From positions 2,362,132 to 2,426,131 of the forward strand of contig NZ_CP011311.1 of the NCBI RefSeq assembly GCF_000980815.1: 64,000 bases of DNA, given 5' to 3'. The translations under genes were made by a program, and so were the position numbers. The notes under the pieces were generated by a model. That model ran no database searches, was not told the DNA's origin, and saw only the letters and a list, made by a program, of their open reading frames with translations. Positions 27,786 through 35,370 of the stretch are shown in pieces (positions within the stretch are counted from its first letter, which is position 1; each line of letters begins with the position of its first letter). The DNA is from Corynebacterium camporealensis. Its GTDB lineage: Bacteria > Actinomycetota > Actinomycetes > Mycobacteriales > Mycobacteriaceae.

Positions 27786-28576
27786 CGAATCAGTTTGCGC
27801 AGCAGGCCGCGGGGGCCAACCAGCGTGGTGCCCTTGCGGCCGCGTTCGGTTTCCCAAGGCCAGGTCAGGCCCGCCCAGGAAATAGCGACGCCGATGACTT
27901 CCTGGATGATGTAGATCGGCCACGGGCCGAAAATGTCGATAATCGACGGGCTGCCCGGCGCGTGGTTGAGGAAGCCGTAGTTGCCGTCGGTCTTTTTGTT
28001 CACCCACATGGTCACAGCCATCCAGATGCTCGTAATGCCGACGGCTTGACGGTAGCCGCCCCATGTCGGACGGTAGCCGGATCCAAAGGTCAGGGCGACC
28101 GGAATGGCTAGTGCGACGATGTGGAAGAACCAGTAGGTGAGATTGCGGACCCAGCGCGGTTCAAAGTAGTAGATGACATCCGGGGTGATAATCGCCTGCG
28201 GGTTGAGCAGCACACCCCAGTAGTAGCTCAGCGACAGTGCCGACTCGTTGCCGGTAATCAGGCCGACGGCCAGAATCGGGCGCAGCACATCGCACAGGTG
28301 CAGTGGCAAAGATTCGCGGACATCGAATTGCTTCGGGTCCAGCGAAATAATCGTCCACGCTGTACCGGTAATCAGCAGGACCCAGCCCACCATCGCGCGG
28401 TAGTAGGCCTCTTTAGGTTTGCCGCGCAAACGCTTTGCGACGACCGTAAAGACCCCACAGGCAACTATCGCCAGCGTGAGCATCGTATAGTGCAGGGGAC
28501 TCCACTGCTGCATGCGGGGATAGTTCGAGGGGGTCAAACGGGGTTTAGGGGTACGCAGCATGACGAGTAAATACAT
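27782..28576 (-). CDS. TIGR02206/YwaF family membrane protein
   Basis: 264 residues with seven hydrophobic segments. The signatures LPLHLCDVLRPILAVGLITGN and the loop AVGITSIWMAVTMWVNKKTDGNYGFLNHAPG match the TIGR02206 (YwaF) family of unknown function. The conserved histidine and aspartate of LHLCD are in a membrane segment. The start abuts the stop of the haem-exporter ATPase gene (shared base 28576), so it is likely to be transcribed with hrtBA. Whether it takes part in haem tolerance is untested. Confidence 0.83.
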   Translation of the reverse strand: MYLLVMLRTPKPRLTPSNYPRMQQWSPLHYTMLTLAIVACGVFTVVAKRLRGKPKEAYYRAMVGWVLLITGTAWTIISLDPKQFDVRESLPLHLCDVLRPILAVGLITGNESALSLSYYWGVLLNPQAIITPDVIYYFEPRWVRNLTYWFFHIVALAIPVALTFGSGYRPTWGGYRQAVGITSIWMAVTMWVNKKTDGNYGFLNHAPGSPSIIDIFGPWPIYIIQEVIGVAISWAGLTWPWETERGRKGTTLVGPRGLLRKLIR

Positions 28577-29256
28577 TACTCCATGGCGTGTAGCTCCTTC
28601 ATATGCACCTTGCCGTCGGCGACCTCGGCGACGGCATCGGCGTAGCTGAGCTGTTCCAGGTCGTGGGTCACCACTGCGGTGGCAGTGCCGAATTCTTCGG
28701 TGACCGAGCGCAGCAGTTCCATGATTTCCGCCGACAAGGTGGAATCGAGGGCGGAGGTGGGCTCATCGGCAAGCAGGAGCGTCGGTGCGCCCATCAGTGC
28801 GCGGGCGATGTTGACGCGCTGGCACTGGCCACCAGAAAGCTGGCCGGTATGCCTATCCCCCATGCCTGCCAAGCCGACGAAGGAGAGCAGCTCTTCTGCG
28901 CGGTCCCGGCGCGGGGTACGACCACGCATGTGGTCCATGACCAGCAGCTGGTCGCGCGCATTCAACGAGCCCAGGAGGTTAGCCTGCTGAAAAATCAGGC
29001 CAATCTTTTCTAAACGCAGCTGGGAACGCTCCGCCTTCGAGCCGGCATAGAGGTCCACGCCATCGAGTTCGACGTGGCCTTCGGTCGGTTCAATCAGGCC
29101 CGCCGCAACAGACAAGAGCGTGGACTTACCGGATCCGGATGCGCCCGTAATCGCGAGCAGCTGTCCTTTCTCCGCGCGCAGGGTTGCGTGGTCCAACGCC
29201 CGGACGGTGCCGGTACCGTCGGGAAAATCGACGGTGACATTCTGAATATTCAACAT
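28576..29256 (-). CDS. hrtA: ABC transporter ATPase, HrtA-like haem exporter subunit
   Basis: 226 residues, a LolD/MacB-type nucleotide-binding domain. Walker A is GASGSGKST near residue 38, the signature LSGGQCQRVNIARAL near residue 140, Walker B LLLADEPTSALD. It would power the membrane subunit encoded 15 bp upstream in the same operon. Identification as HrtA rests on the partner's similarity to HrtB and on the divergent chrSA genes, an arrangement described for haem-tolerance loci of C. glutamicum and C. diphtheriae. Shine-Dalgarno AAAGGAATA precedes the ATG. Confidence 0.87.
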   Translation of the reverse strand: MLNIQNVTVDFPDGTGTVRALDHATLRAEKGQLLAITGASGSGKSTLLSVAAGLIEPTEGHVELDGVDLYAGSKAERSQLRLEKIGLIFQQANLLGSLNARDQLLVMDHMRGRTPRRDRAEELLSFVGLAGMGDRHTGQLSGGQCQRVNIARALMGAPTLLLADEPTSALDSTLSAEIMELLRSVTEEFGTATAVVTHDLEQLSYADAVAEVADGKVHMKELHAME

Positions 29257-29271
29257 GGAAGTATTCCTTTC

Positions 29272-30228
29272 TTAGTTGAGTGCTGCGAGCGGGTCAGCCT
29301 TGGTCACGCGTCGGGTCGCCACCAGCGCGCCGAGCATGCCCAGCACCCAGATGCCTGCCGCAGGCGCCAGGATGGTCCAGGCACTCAAGTGGAAGGGAAC
29401 GGTTTCTGCGACCAAGGCGCCCAGGCCCGCACCGCAGACCGCGCCGAGTGCTACGCCCGCTGCCAAAATGATGGCGGCTTGTGCCAGAGCGTCTTTGAAC
29501 AAGTAACCTGCCGATGCACCAAGTGCTGCCAGAATCGACAATTCGCGTTCGCGCTGAATAGTCCACACGCTCAAGAAAGCGATGATGACCAGAGCAGAGA
29601 TGCCGTAGAGGAAACCTTGCATCGCCAGCAGGGAACCGCGCTCGGACTGGTAGGCGGCCAGGCCAGACAGTGCCTCATCCATAGAGACCGAGTCCGCGGT
29701 GGGTTCGGTGTGTAGGACGACGGTGCCGACGACATCGTCAGGCATGCGGGTTAGCTCCTGCCAGGTTTCCGTGGATGCCCAGACCACCAGCGAGTGGGAG
29801 AAGTACTCGTCGGGGATGGTGGCGACGGTGTCGACGGGGGCATCGTTAAGCTGCACGCTTTCCGATGCCACAATGCCCTCAGCCGGGATAGTCACATCAG
29901 TGCCGGGAATCTGCGTGCCGGCAGGCAAGCCGAACGCGGCGGCAGTTCCGGTCTCACCGATGCGGGTTTGCACCGCACCCAGCGGAATGCCGTCCGCGTC
30001 GACGTCGCCTTCCTTGATGTAGGACTCCGCGAAGTCCGGATCCTCGGTGGAGAAAGACACCTCCGGGTATTCCGTGCCCAGCGCGTCCAGGGCGGACGTA
30101 TTTTGCTTGGACAGCCCCTCCGTCAGGCCGGTCAGCATGGTCAACAACAGCGTAATCAGCGCCACGACCCCGCCGATCAGCGCGAAACGACCGCGGGCGG
30201 TGGCGATTTCTCTCAAACTCACGAACAT
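29272..30228 (-). CDS. hrtB: ABC transporter permease, HrtB-like haem exporter subunit
   Basis: 318 residues with the FtsX/MacB topology: one N-terminal helix (about 15-37), a large extracytoplasmic domain (about 40-200) and three C-terminal helices (about 205-230, 245-275, 283-308). The start MFVSLREIATARGRFALIGG is characteristic of the HrtB group. With HrtA it is expected to expel haem from the membrane. The 108-bp region to the divergent sensor kinase gene contains a perfect 7-2-7 palindrome, a candidate site for the response regulator. Confidence 0.85.
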   Translation of the reverse strand: MFVSLREIATARGRFALIGGVVALITLLLTMLTGLTEGLSKQNTSALDALGTEYPEVSFSTEDPDFAESYIKEGDVDADGIPLGAVQTRIGETGTAAAFGLPAGTQIPGTDVTIPAEGIVASESVQLNDAPVDTVATIPDEYFSHSLVVWASTETWQELTRMPDDVVGTVVLHTEPTADSVSMDEALSGLAAYQSERGSLLAMQGFLYGISALVIIAFLSVWTIQRERELSILAALGASAGYLFKDALAQAAIILAAGVALGAVCGAGLGALVAETVPFHLSAWTILAPAAGIWVLGMLGALVATRRVTKADPLAALN

Positions 30229-30286
30229 GCTTCTAGCTTCGCGTTATTTAGGCTGGAAGTAATCGACGCGCTAGTTGAATCCTCGC

Positions 30287-30302
30287 TCAACCATCTGGTT
30301 GA
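30287..30302. promoter_or_regulatory. Palindrome in the hrtB-chrS intergenic region, candidate ChrA operator
   Basis: TCAACCA-TC-TGGTTGA is a perfect 7+7 palindrome centred about 40 bp before the kinase start codon and about 66 bp before hrtB. Outer matching blocks GTAATC (30269-30274) and GATTAC (30301-30306) extend the symmetry. On the plus strand a -10-like TAGGCT (30325-30330) lies six bases before the kinase GTG. The link to ChrA is inferred from the position. Confidence 0.5.
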
Positions 30303-30336
30303 TTACTCTTCGCGGGAGTCTGCATAGGCTGGGTAT

Positions 30337-31491
30337 GTGACACTTCGCTTGGATTATTGGCGCATCGGCTTGCAGCCGATGTTCGCTTTCCTGCTCATTT
30401 TCGGCCTGATCAGCTCTTATGCGGAGGGCTTTTCCTGGCGCGTGACCATCTTGTCGGCTGCCCTTGCTGCGGTGTTCTTTGCGCGTAAGAAGATTCCGAC
30501 GCTGCTGTGGCTGGCCGCCTTGTGCATCCTCTGGTTGGGATTGATGGTCCATGCCCAGCACTTCATGTGGCTGGAATTCCCGCTGGTCTTTGCGTTTTTA
30601 GCTTCGCTTCCTCCAGGCCCGGGCATTGCGGCGTCGGTCGTGTTATGGGCACTGGCGGCCTTTGTTCCTTTGCAGATGTACCCGGAAAATTGGTCAGTTG
30701 CTGAGGCCATCGGCCCATTTATCGGTACAGCATTCGCGGTAGGCATCTACTTTATTTATCGCCGCTTGCAGGCGGAAGCCGCCCACCACGCAGCCATTGC
30801 GACGCAGCTCCAGCGCACCCAGGAGGCCCTAGCTGCCCAAGAACACCAGGCCGGCAGGTTGGAAGAGCGCGAAAGGCTATCTCGCGAAATCCACGACACC
30901 GTCGCCCAGGGTTTGAGCTCCATCGTGTTGTTGTCGCGTGCTGCTCGGGGTTCACAGAAAGGCGGCGAGCTGCCGCCGCAGTTGGCCGAACACCTGGATC
31001 TCATCGAAAAGACTGCCTCGGAAAACCTCGCTGAGGCCCGACGCTTCGTTACCGAGCTGTCCTCTTACCCGAAGGACCTGCCCGGCGCCCTGCACTCATT
31101 GGTGGAGTCGATGAACCGACGTGCGGCCGCCACCGGCGAGAACACTCAATTCCACCTCGTGCTCTCCGGCGATACTGAGCGCTCCCTTCCCGAGAACGTC
31201 GCCTCTGTTGCCTACCGCGTTGCCCAGGAAGGGCTCAATAACGTGCTCAAACACGCGCACGCTGAACAGGCGGTCGTTACTTTGGGCATCTTCTCGGATT
31301 CAGTAACCGTCGATGTCGTCGACAACGGGGTCGGCATGGGTGCTCGCCATGCTGAAACTGACGGCTCCGGATTCGGGCTGCGCGGCCTTAAAGCACGCGT
31401 CGAGAAAGCCGGGGGCGAGCTCAACATCGAATCTGATGAGGGCACCGCACTCGCGGTACGCCTGCCAGTCGAAGGAGACAACCATGATTAA
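30337..31491 (+). CDS. chrS: Haem-responsive sensor histidine kinase, ChrS-like (NarL/DesK type)
   Basis: 384 residues. Five to six membrane helices occupy residues 10-150 with very short loops, a sensing module within the membrane. A coiled coil (about 150-180) leads to the HisKA_3 box ERLSREIHDTVAQGLSSIVLL, where the H in EIHD is the phosphorylated residue. The ATPase domain has VAYRVAQEGLNNVLKHAHA (N box), DVVDNGVGM and GSGFGLRGLKARV. The GTG start follows TAGGCT by six bases, suggesting a leaderless mRNA. It overlaps the response-regulator gene by eight bases and diverges from hrtBA. Confidence 0.87.
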   Translation: MTLRLDYWRIGLQPMFAFLLIFGLISSYAEGFSWRVTILSAALAAVFFARKKIPTLLWLAALCILWLGLMVHAQHFMWLEFPLVFAFLASLPPGPGIAASVVLWALAAFVPLQMYPENWSVAEAIGPFIGTAFAVGIYFIYRRLQAEAAHHAAIATQLQRTQEALAAQEHQAGRLEERERLSREIHDTVAQGLSSIVLLSRAARGSQKGGELPPQLAEHLDLIEKTASENLAEARRFVTELSSYPKDLPGALHSLVESMNRRAAATGENTQFHLVLSGDTERSLPENVASVAYRVAQEGLNNVLKHAHAEQAVVTLGIFSDSVTVDVVDNGVGMGARHAETDGSGFGLRGLKARVEKAGGELNIESDEGTALAVRLPVEGDNHD

Positions 31492-32098
31492 CGTGATGCT
31501 CATCGACGACCACCCCGTCGTTCGTGCTGGTCTGCGCTCTATTCTCGATAGCTTCGACGACATTCTGGTCGCCCTCGAAGGCGCGGATGGCACCGCACTA
31601 GAGCAGCTTAACGATGCCTCCCCCACCATCGACGTCGTCGTCTGCGATATCCAGATGCCTAACGTCGATGGCATCGAAGTGGTCAAACGCCTCAAGGAGG
31701 CCGGCGGTCCACCAGTTCTGATCTTGACCACCTATGACACCGAGGCTGACATCGTCGCCGCGGTCGAAGCCGGCGCGCTGGGCTACCTGCTTAAAGACTC
31801 CCCAGAGGAAGAACTCCACTCCGCCGTCCAAGCTACGGCCGCAGGTCGCCGTACCTTGGCGCCCAAGGTCATCGACCTGCTGGCCACGCGCATGGGCAAG
31901 CCTCAAGAGGCCCTTTCCCAGCGCGAACTGGAGATCCTTCGCGCCCTTGCCACCGGTGCTGGCAACAAGCAGCTGGCCAAGCAGCTTTTTATTTCCGAGG
32001 CGACCGTGAAGACGCATTTGATTCACATTTATCAGAAGCTCGGCGTCGATAATCGCACCGCAGCTGTGAGCACTGCCCGCGCTCGCAAGCTGATTTAG
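31484..32098 (+). CDS. chrA: Response regulator, ChrA-like (NarL/FixJ family)
   Basis: 204 residues. The receiver domain (1-120) has DDH at 8-10, the phospho-acceptor D in VVVCDIQMPNVDG near residue 54, and the conserved T and K in LTTYDTEAD and YLLKDSP. A LuxR-type helix-turn-helix follows (LSQRELEILRALATGAGNKQLAKQLFISEATVKTHLIHIYQKLGVDNRTAAV). The ATG at 31484 lies inside the kinase 3' end with GAAGGAG upstream. By analogy with ChrSA it should activate hrtBA when haem is in excess. Confidence 0.9.
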   Translation: MINVMLIDDHPVVRAGLRSILDSFDDILVALEGADGTALEQLNDASPTIDVVVCDIQMPNVDGIEVVKRLKEAGGPPVLILTTYDTEADIVAAVEAGALGYLLKDSPEEELHSAVQATAAGRRTLAPKVIDLLATRMGKPQEALSQRELEILRALATGAGNKQLAKQLFISEATVKTHLIHIYQKLGVDNRTAAVSTARARKLI

Positions 32099-32108
32099 AC
32101 TTGGGGCT

Positions 32109-33092
32109 ATGTACGACTGCATCGTCATCGGCGGTGGGCAATCCGGCCTGGCCACCGGCTACTACCTGCGCAAACAGGGCGTAAACTTCCTCATCCTCGA
32201 CGCAGAGGAGAACCCCGGCGGCGCCTGGCAGCACATGTGGCCTTCGCTCACGCTGTTTAGCCATTCCGCCGGTTCGAATCTGCCCGGCTGGCCGATGCCC
32301 TATCATCCCGGCTTTCCGCCTGCCGAGCACGTCGTCGACTACCTCACTCGCTATGAAGAACGCTACGACCTGCCCATTCGGCGTCCCGTGCATGTCGATG
32401 CCGTCGACCACGATGGCTCTGCCTTTCATATCTATGCCGGTGAGAATCACTTCACCGCGCGCGCCGTCGTCGCTGCGACGGGAACCTGGCAGGCACCCTT
32501 TATCCCCTACTACCCCGGCAACTTCGCTGGTCAACAGCTTCACACGGTACATTACGATGGTCCGTCCGCTTTCCAAGGCAGCTCCGTCGCCGTCGTGGGC
32601 GGTGGCAATTCCGGTGCACAGATTGCCGCAGACCTGCTGCTCAATGGTGTCGATGACGTCACGTGGTACCTGCGCGGTAAGCCGCAATGGATGCCTGACG
32701 ATGTCGACGGCCGCATCCTTTTCCGCCGCAACCGCGAACGCCTCAACGCCATGCAACGCGGCGAACCAGATCCGGGCGTGGACAAGAATATCGGCAGTAT
32801 CGTCATGGTTCCGCCCGTGCTCAAAGCCCGCGATGCAGGCCTGCTAACCGGCACCGAAATGTTCGATTCCCTCGACGAGGTCTCTGCCGATTACCTCATC
32901 TGGGCTACTGGTTTCCGCCCAGCTCTACGCCCCATTGCCGGGCTTCTCGATGGCCGCGATCCCAAAGTCAACGGCCTCTACCTCGTCGGTTACGGCAACT
33001 GGACCGGACCGGGTTCTGCCACCATTACTGGTGTTTCGCCTTTCGCGCGGGAGGTTGGCCGGTTGGTGGCTGGGGACATCGCTAAGCAATAG
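32109..33092 (+). CDS. FAD-dependent NAD(P)H monooxygenase (ArsO/flavin monooxygenase-like)
   Basis: 327 residues. The FAD-binding motif GGGQSGLATGYYL is at residues 8-20, followed by NPGGAWQHMWPS; the NAD(P)-binding motif GGGNSGAQIAADLL lies near residue 165, and the ATG-like motif YLIWATGFRPALRP near 265. This matches the single-component flavin monooxygenase group that includes ArsO. No arsenic genes are nearby, so the substrate is open. It begins 10 bp after chrA, perhaps on the same transcript, and is convergent with the VanZ gene (11-bp overlap of the ends). Confidence 0.82.
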   Translation: MYDCIVIGGGQSGLATGYYLRKQGVNFLILDAEENPGGAWQHMWPSLTLFSHSAGSNLPGWPMPYHPGFPPAEHVVDYLTRYEERYDLPIRRPVHVDAVDHDGSAFHIYAGENHFTARAVVAATGTWQAPFIPYYPGNFAGQQLHTVHYDGPSAFQGSSVAVVGGGNSGAQIAADLLLNGVDDVTWYLRGKPQWMPDDVDGRILFRRNRERLNAMQRGEPDPGVDKNIGSIVMVPPVLKARDAGLLTGTEMFDSLDEVSADYLIWATGFRPALRPIAGLLDGRDPKVNGLYLVGYGNWTGPGSATITGVSPFAREVGRLVAGDIAKQ

Positions 33093-33618
33093 CTCCCCAC
33101 AGGATGCCGCCAGCGGAGATGACCAACGCAACCACGGCAATCCAGCGGAGCATTCGGAGAACGCGCCGTTGTTGTTCGGTGTGCAGCTTGCTCATCCAGA
33201 GCGCGCCAATCAAGGCGCCAAGCGTGTTTAAAACCAGGTCGTCAAGGTCCGTAAAGCCCAGCGCGAAGATGTACTGCGCGGTTTCGATGCTCAAGCTCAG
33301 CAACAGTGCGAACAACAGCGTGCCGCCCATCCCGAAGCGGAAACGCGGCATACGCTGACCCAGGGCAATCAACGCAGCGCCCAAAGGCATAAACAACGCA
33401 ACGTTGCCCAATGTATTGAGCCACGGGCCGTAGGCGACCTTCGGGTTTTCGAATCCGTTGAACATCTCCAAATCCAGGCTGCGCTGTGCGTGCGCGGATC
33501 CATCAATAATGCCCGGGATATCCATAAACGGCTTCGCCAACGTTGCGGCCAGCACCATCAGCAGCACCAGCACGCTGGTCACCACTGCCTGGCGGCGCGG
33601 CGCATTGACCTGCGGCAT
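33082..33618 (-). CDS. VanZ-family membrane protein
   Basis: 178 residues with five hydrophobic segments (about 12-33, 67-87, 96-114, 118-136 and 155-175). The VanZ signature appears as NTLGNVALFMPLGAALIAL, then LLSLSIETAQYIFALGFTDLDDLVLNTLGALIGAL. VanZ-like proteins are associated with teicoplanin tolerance in enterococci, but most chromosomal members have unknown roles. The 3' end overlaps the convergent monooxygenase gene. The upstream gap to yhdH is 79 bp. Confidence 0.88.
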   Translation of the reverse strand: MPQVNAPRRQAVVTSVLVLLMVLAATLAKPFMDIPGIIDGSAHAQRSLDLEMFNGFENPKVAYGPWLNTLGNVALFMPLGAALIALGQRMPRFRFGMGGTLLFALLLSLSIETAQYIFALGFTDLDDLVLNTLGALIGALWMSKLHTEQQRRVLRMLRWIAVVALVISAGGILWGAIA

Positions 33619-33697
33619 ATCCGGCAGGCGGTGATGGCGGGTGGCTGGGCGTCTAGCTGGGAAAACGCTGACTCACTTCCGGCGTACGATGGTGACC

Positions 33698-34669
33698 ATG
33701 CACACACTTCTAGTCACCCGAAATGAAGACAAGTCCGCTCAGCACGATTTCGTCGACGGCGACTACACCGCCGAAGGCGACATCCTTGTTAACGTCAGCC
33801 ACTCGTCGTTGAACTACAAAGACGCCATGGCGCTCAATGCCGACAAGGGCGTGATGCGCGTCGACCCGCTCGTGCCGGGTATCGACGTTATCGGTACCGT
33901 CGAAAAATCCGACGATGAGCGCCTTGCCGCAGGCACGCTTGTTGCAGCGCTTGGCGATGGCCTCGGCGAATTCCGCCACGGCGGCTACACCCCTCGACAG
34001 CTGGTCAATGCTTCTGCGACCGTGAAGGTTCCATCCCGTTTCAGCGCTGCTCAGGCCGCTGCCATCGGAACCGCCGGCTACACCGCTGCGCTGTGCGTTA
34101 ACGCGCTCGGCGATCTCGAACCGGGTTCCCGCCTCCTCGTCTCTGGCGCTACCGGCGGCGTTGGCTCCATTGCCGTTCACCTGCTTGCCCAGCTCGGCCA
34201 CGAAGTCCACGCCATTACCGGTCGTCCTTCTGAGCAATCCGACTACCTCAAGAAGCTCGGCGCCAAGGAAATCGTCGACCGCTCCGACTTCTCCGAACAG
34301 AGCCGTCCGCTCCAGAAAGCCCAGTACGACGCCGCTATCGACACCGCCGGCTCCCACGTTCTTGCTAACATCCTGGCCAACATCACATGGGGCGGCGTCG
34401 TCGCAAACACCGGCATGGCTGCTGGCCCCGATCTTCCAGCAACCGTCTTGCCCTTCATTCTCCGCAACGTCCACCTGCACGGCGTGAACTCCGTCGACGC
34501 TCCCCTCTCCTACCGCGAAGCCGCCTGGAAGCTTCTCGACGAGCACCTCGACACCGACCTGCTCGACTCCTTCACCGAGACCATCTCCCTCAAGGACACC
34601 CCCGGCGCCGCCTCAGATCTCCTCGCCGGCAAGCGCCACGGCCGCACCGTCGTAAAAATCGACGCTTAG
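33698..34669 (+). CDS. YhdH/AcuI-family zinc-independent quinone oxidoreductase-like reductase
   Basis: 323 residues of the medium-chain reductase superfamily. N-terminal catalytic fold with NVSHSSLNYKDAMAL and VPGIDVIGTV; NADPH-binding motif VSGATGGVGSIAVHLLAQLG near residue 150. The YhdH/AcuI group reduces acryloyl-CoA to propionyl-CoA, so that activity is likely but not certain. No zinc ligands are visible. The ATG at 33698 was chosen because TACGAT lies seven bases upstream (leaderless), with shorter spacing for the alternatives at 33689 and earlier. It is monocistronic; the first palindromic repeat begins 30 bp after its stop. Confidence 0.87.
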   Translation: MHTLLVTRNEDKSAQHDFVDGDYTAEGDILVNVSHSSLNYKDAMALNADKGVMRVDPLVPGIDVIGTVEKSDDERLAAGTLVAALGDGLGEFRHGGYTPRQLVNASATVKVPSRFSAAQAAAIGTAGYTAALCVNALGDLEPGSRLLVSGATGGVGSIAVHLLAQLGHEVHAITGRPSEQSDYLKKLGAKEIVDRSDFSEQSRPLQKAQYDAAIDTAGSHVLANILANITWGGVVANTGMAAGPDLPATVLPFILRNVHLHGVNSVDAPLSYREAAWKLLDEHLDTDLLDSFTETISLKDTPGAASDLLAGKRHGRTVVKIDA

Positions 34670-34698
34670 TCGTCTGCACTTCTCCCCTCTTAACCGCC

Positions 34699-34761
34699 CC
34701 CTTCGCGCTCACCGAAACCAGCATTTCAGCCAAAGTCGGTTCCCCCGGTGAGCGCGAAGGG
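34699..34761. repeat. REP-like palindromic repeat, copy 1
   Basis: Terminal arms CCCTTCGCGCTCACC and GGTGAGCGCGAAGGG are perfect 15-bp complements around a 33-bp centre (begins GAAACCAGCATTT, contains GCCAAA). It lies between the yhdH stop and the stop codon of the ribbon-helix-helix gene, 6 bp from the latter, and could also work as a transcription terminator. Confidence 0.85.
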
Positions 34762-34767
34762 TTCGTT

Positions 34768-34989
34768 TTAGCTAAAGCGGTCCGACTGCCACTCCTCCGC
34801 TTCCTTCAGATAACTCTGATCAGGCGAATTGGTCTTCATAGCTTGAACCATCTCTTCCTTAGCCCGTCGGTTCTTGTTGTCATTTACGAACTTCCGGAGA
34901 TATTCATCGACTGAAAGGCCATCTTCTTTCGCGAGGGCGCGCACTTCGTCCCTTAGTGCTTTACTCACCCGTATCGTCACAGTCTCCAT
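34768..34989 (-). CDS. Ribbon-helix-helix antitoxin-like protein, no adjacent toxin
   Basis: 73 residues. The N-terminus METVTIRVSKALRDEVRALAKEDGLSVDEYLRKFV has the beta-strand and two-helix pattern of CopG/VapB-like ribbon-helix-helix DNA-binding proteins. The C-terminal half is charged and helical, ending in EWQSDRF, as in toxin-neutralising tails. No toxin gene follows: downstream is a palindromic repeat and the convergent yhdH gene. Its codon use is less biased than its neighbours'. It is an orphan antitoxin or a stand-alone repressor. Repeats of the same family flank it on both sides. Confidence 0.7.
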   Translation of the reverse strand: METVTIRVSKALRDEVRALAKEDGLSVDEYLRKFVNDNKNRRAKEEMVQAMKTNSPDQSYLKEAEEWQSDRFS

Positions 34990-35029
34990 AATCTAGTTGT
35001 CGCCTGGAGTTTTTGTTCCGTTAAAGGCG

Positions 35030-35091
35030 CCCTTCGCGCTCACCGAAAGCACGAATTCTGGCCAAACAGCGATTCCAGTGAGCGCGAAGGG
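35030..35091. repeat. REP-like palindromic repeat, copy 2
   Basis: Left arm CCCTTCGCGCTCACC, right arm AGTGAGCGCGAAGGG; 14 of 15 positions pair. The centre includes CGAAAGCACGAATT and GGCCAAACAG. It lies about 40 bp upstream of the start codon of the ribbon-helix-helix gene. Confidence 0.85.
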
Positions 35092-35132
35092 TTCGTTGTC
35101 GTGCTGAAAACTGACCGCGCGAGGCACCCGGT

Positions 35133-35194
35133 CCCTTCGCGGTCACCGAAATTGAGATTCGCGGCCAAACTGAAATCCTGGTGAGCGCGAAGGG
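35133..35194. repeat. REP-like palindromic repeat, copy 3
   Basis: Left arm CCCTTCGCGGTCACC, right arm GGTGAGCGCGAAGGG, one mismatch; flanking GGT and ACC extend the stem. The centre contains GAAATTGAGATTCGC and GGCCAAACTG. It is 41 bp from copy 2. Confidence 0.85.
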
Positions 35195-35245
35195 ACCAGG
35201 GGCAAGAACGGGCTTGAGGTCCGAAATGGTCGGAATGACGAGGAG

Positions 35246-35307
35246 CCCTTCGCGGTCACGGAAAATGGGATTTGGGGCGAAAAGGTGATTTCGGTGAGCG
35301 CGAAGGG
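35246..35307. repeat. REP-like palindromic repeat, copy 4
   Basis: Left arm CCCTTCGCGGTCACG, right arm GGTGAGCGCGAAGGG with two mismatches. The centre contains GAAAATGGGATTT and GGCGAAAAGG. It is 51 bp from copy 3 and 63 bp before the start of the hypothetical gene at 35371. Apart from copies 2-4, the 381 bases between 34990 and 35370 hold only the -10-like box of that gene. Confidence 0.85.
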
Positions 35308-35370
35308 TGCGGAAACCCGGGGATGCGGGCGGGGACCGCGTGGGAATGGGAACGGACTTAGAATGGCGGC

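Noticed and set aside
34699..35307. Insertion sequence ends or CRISPR repeats
   Set aside because: No transposase lies between copies, no target duplications were visible, and the units are palindromic with variable centres rather than spacers.
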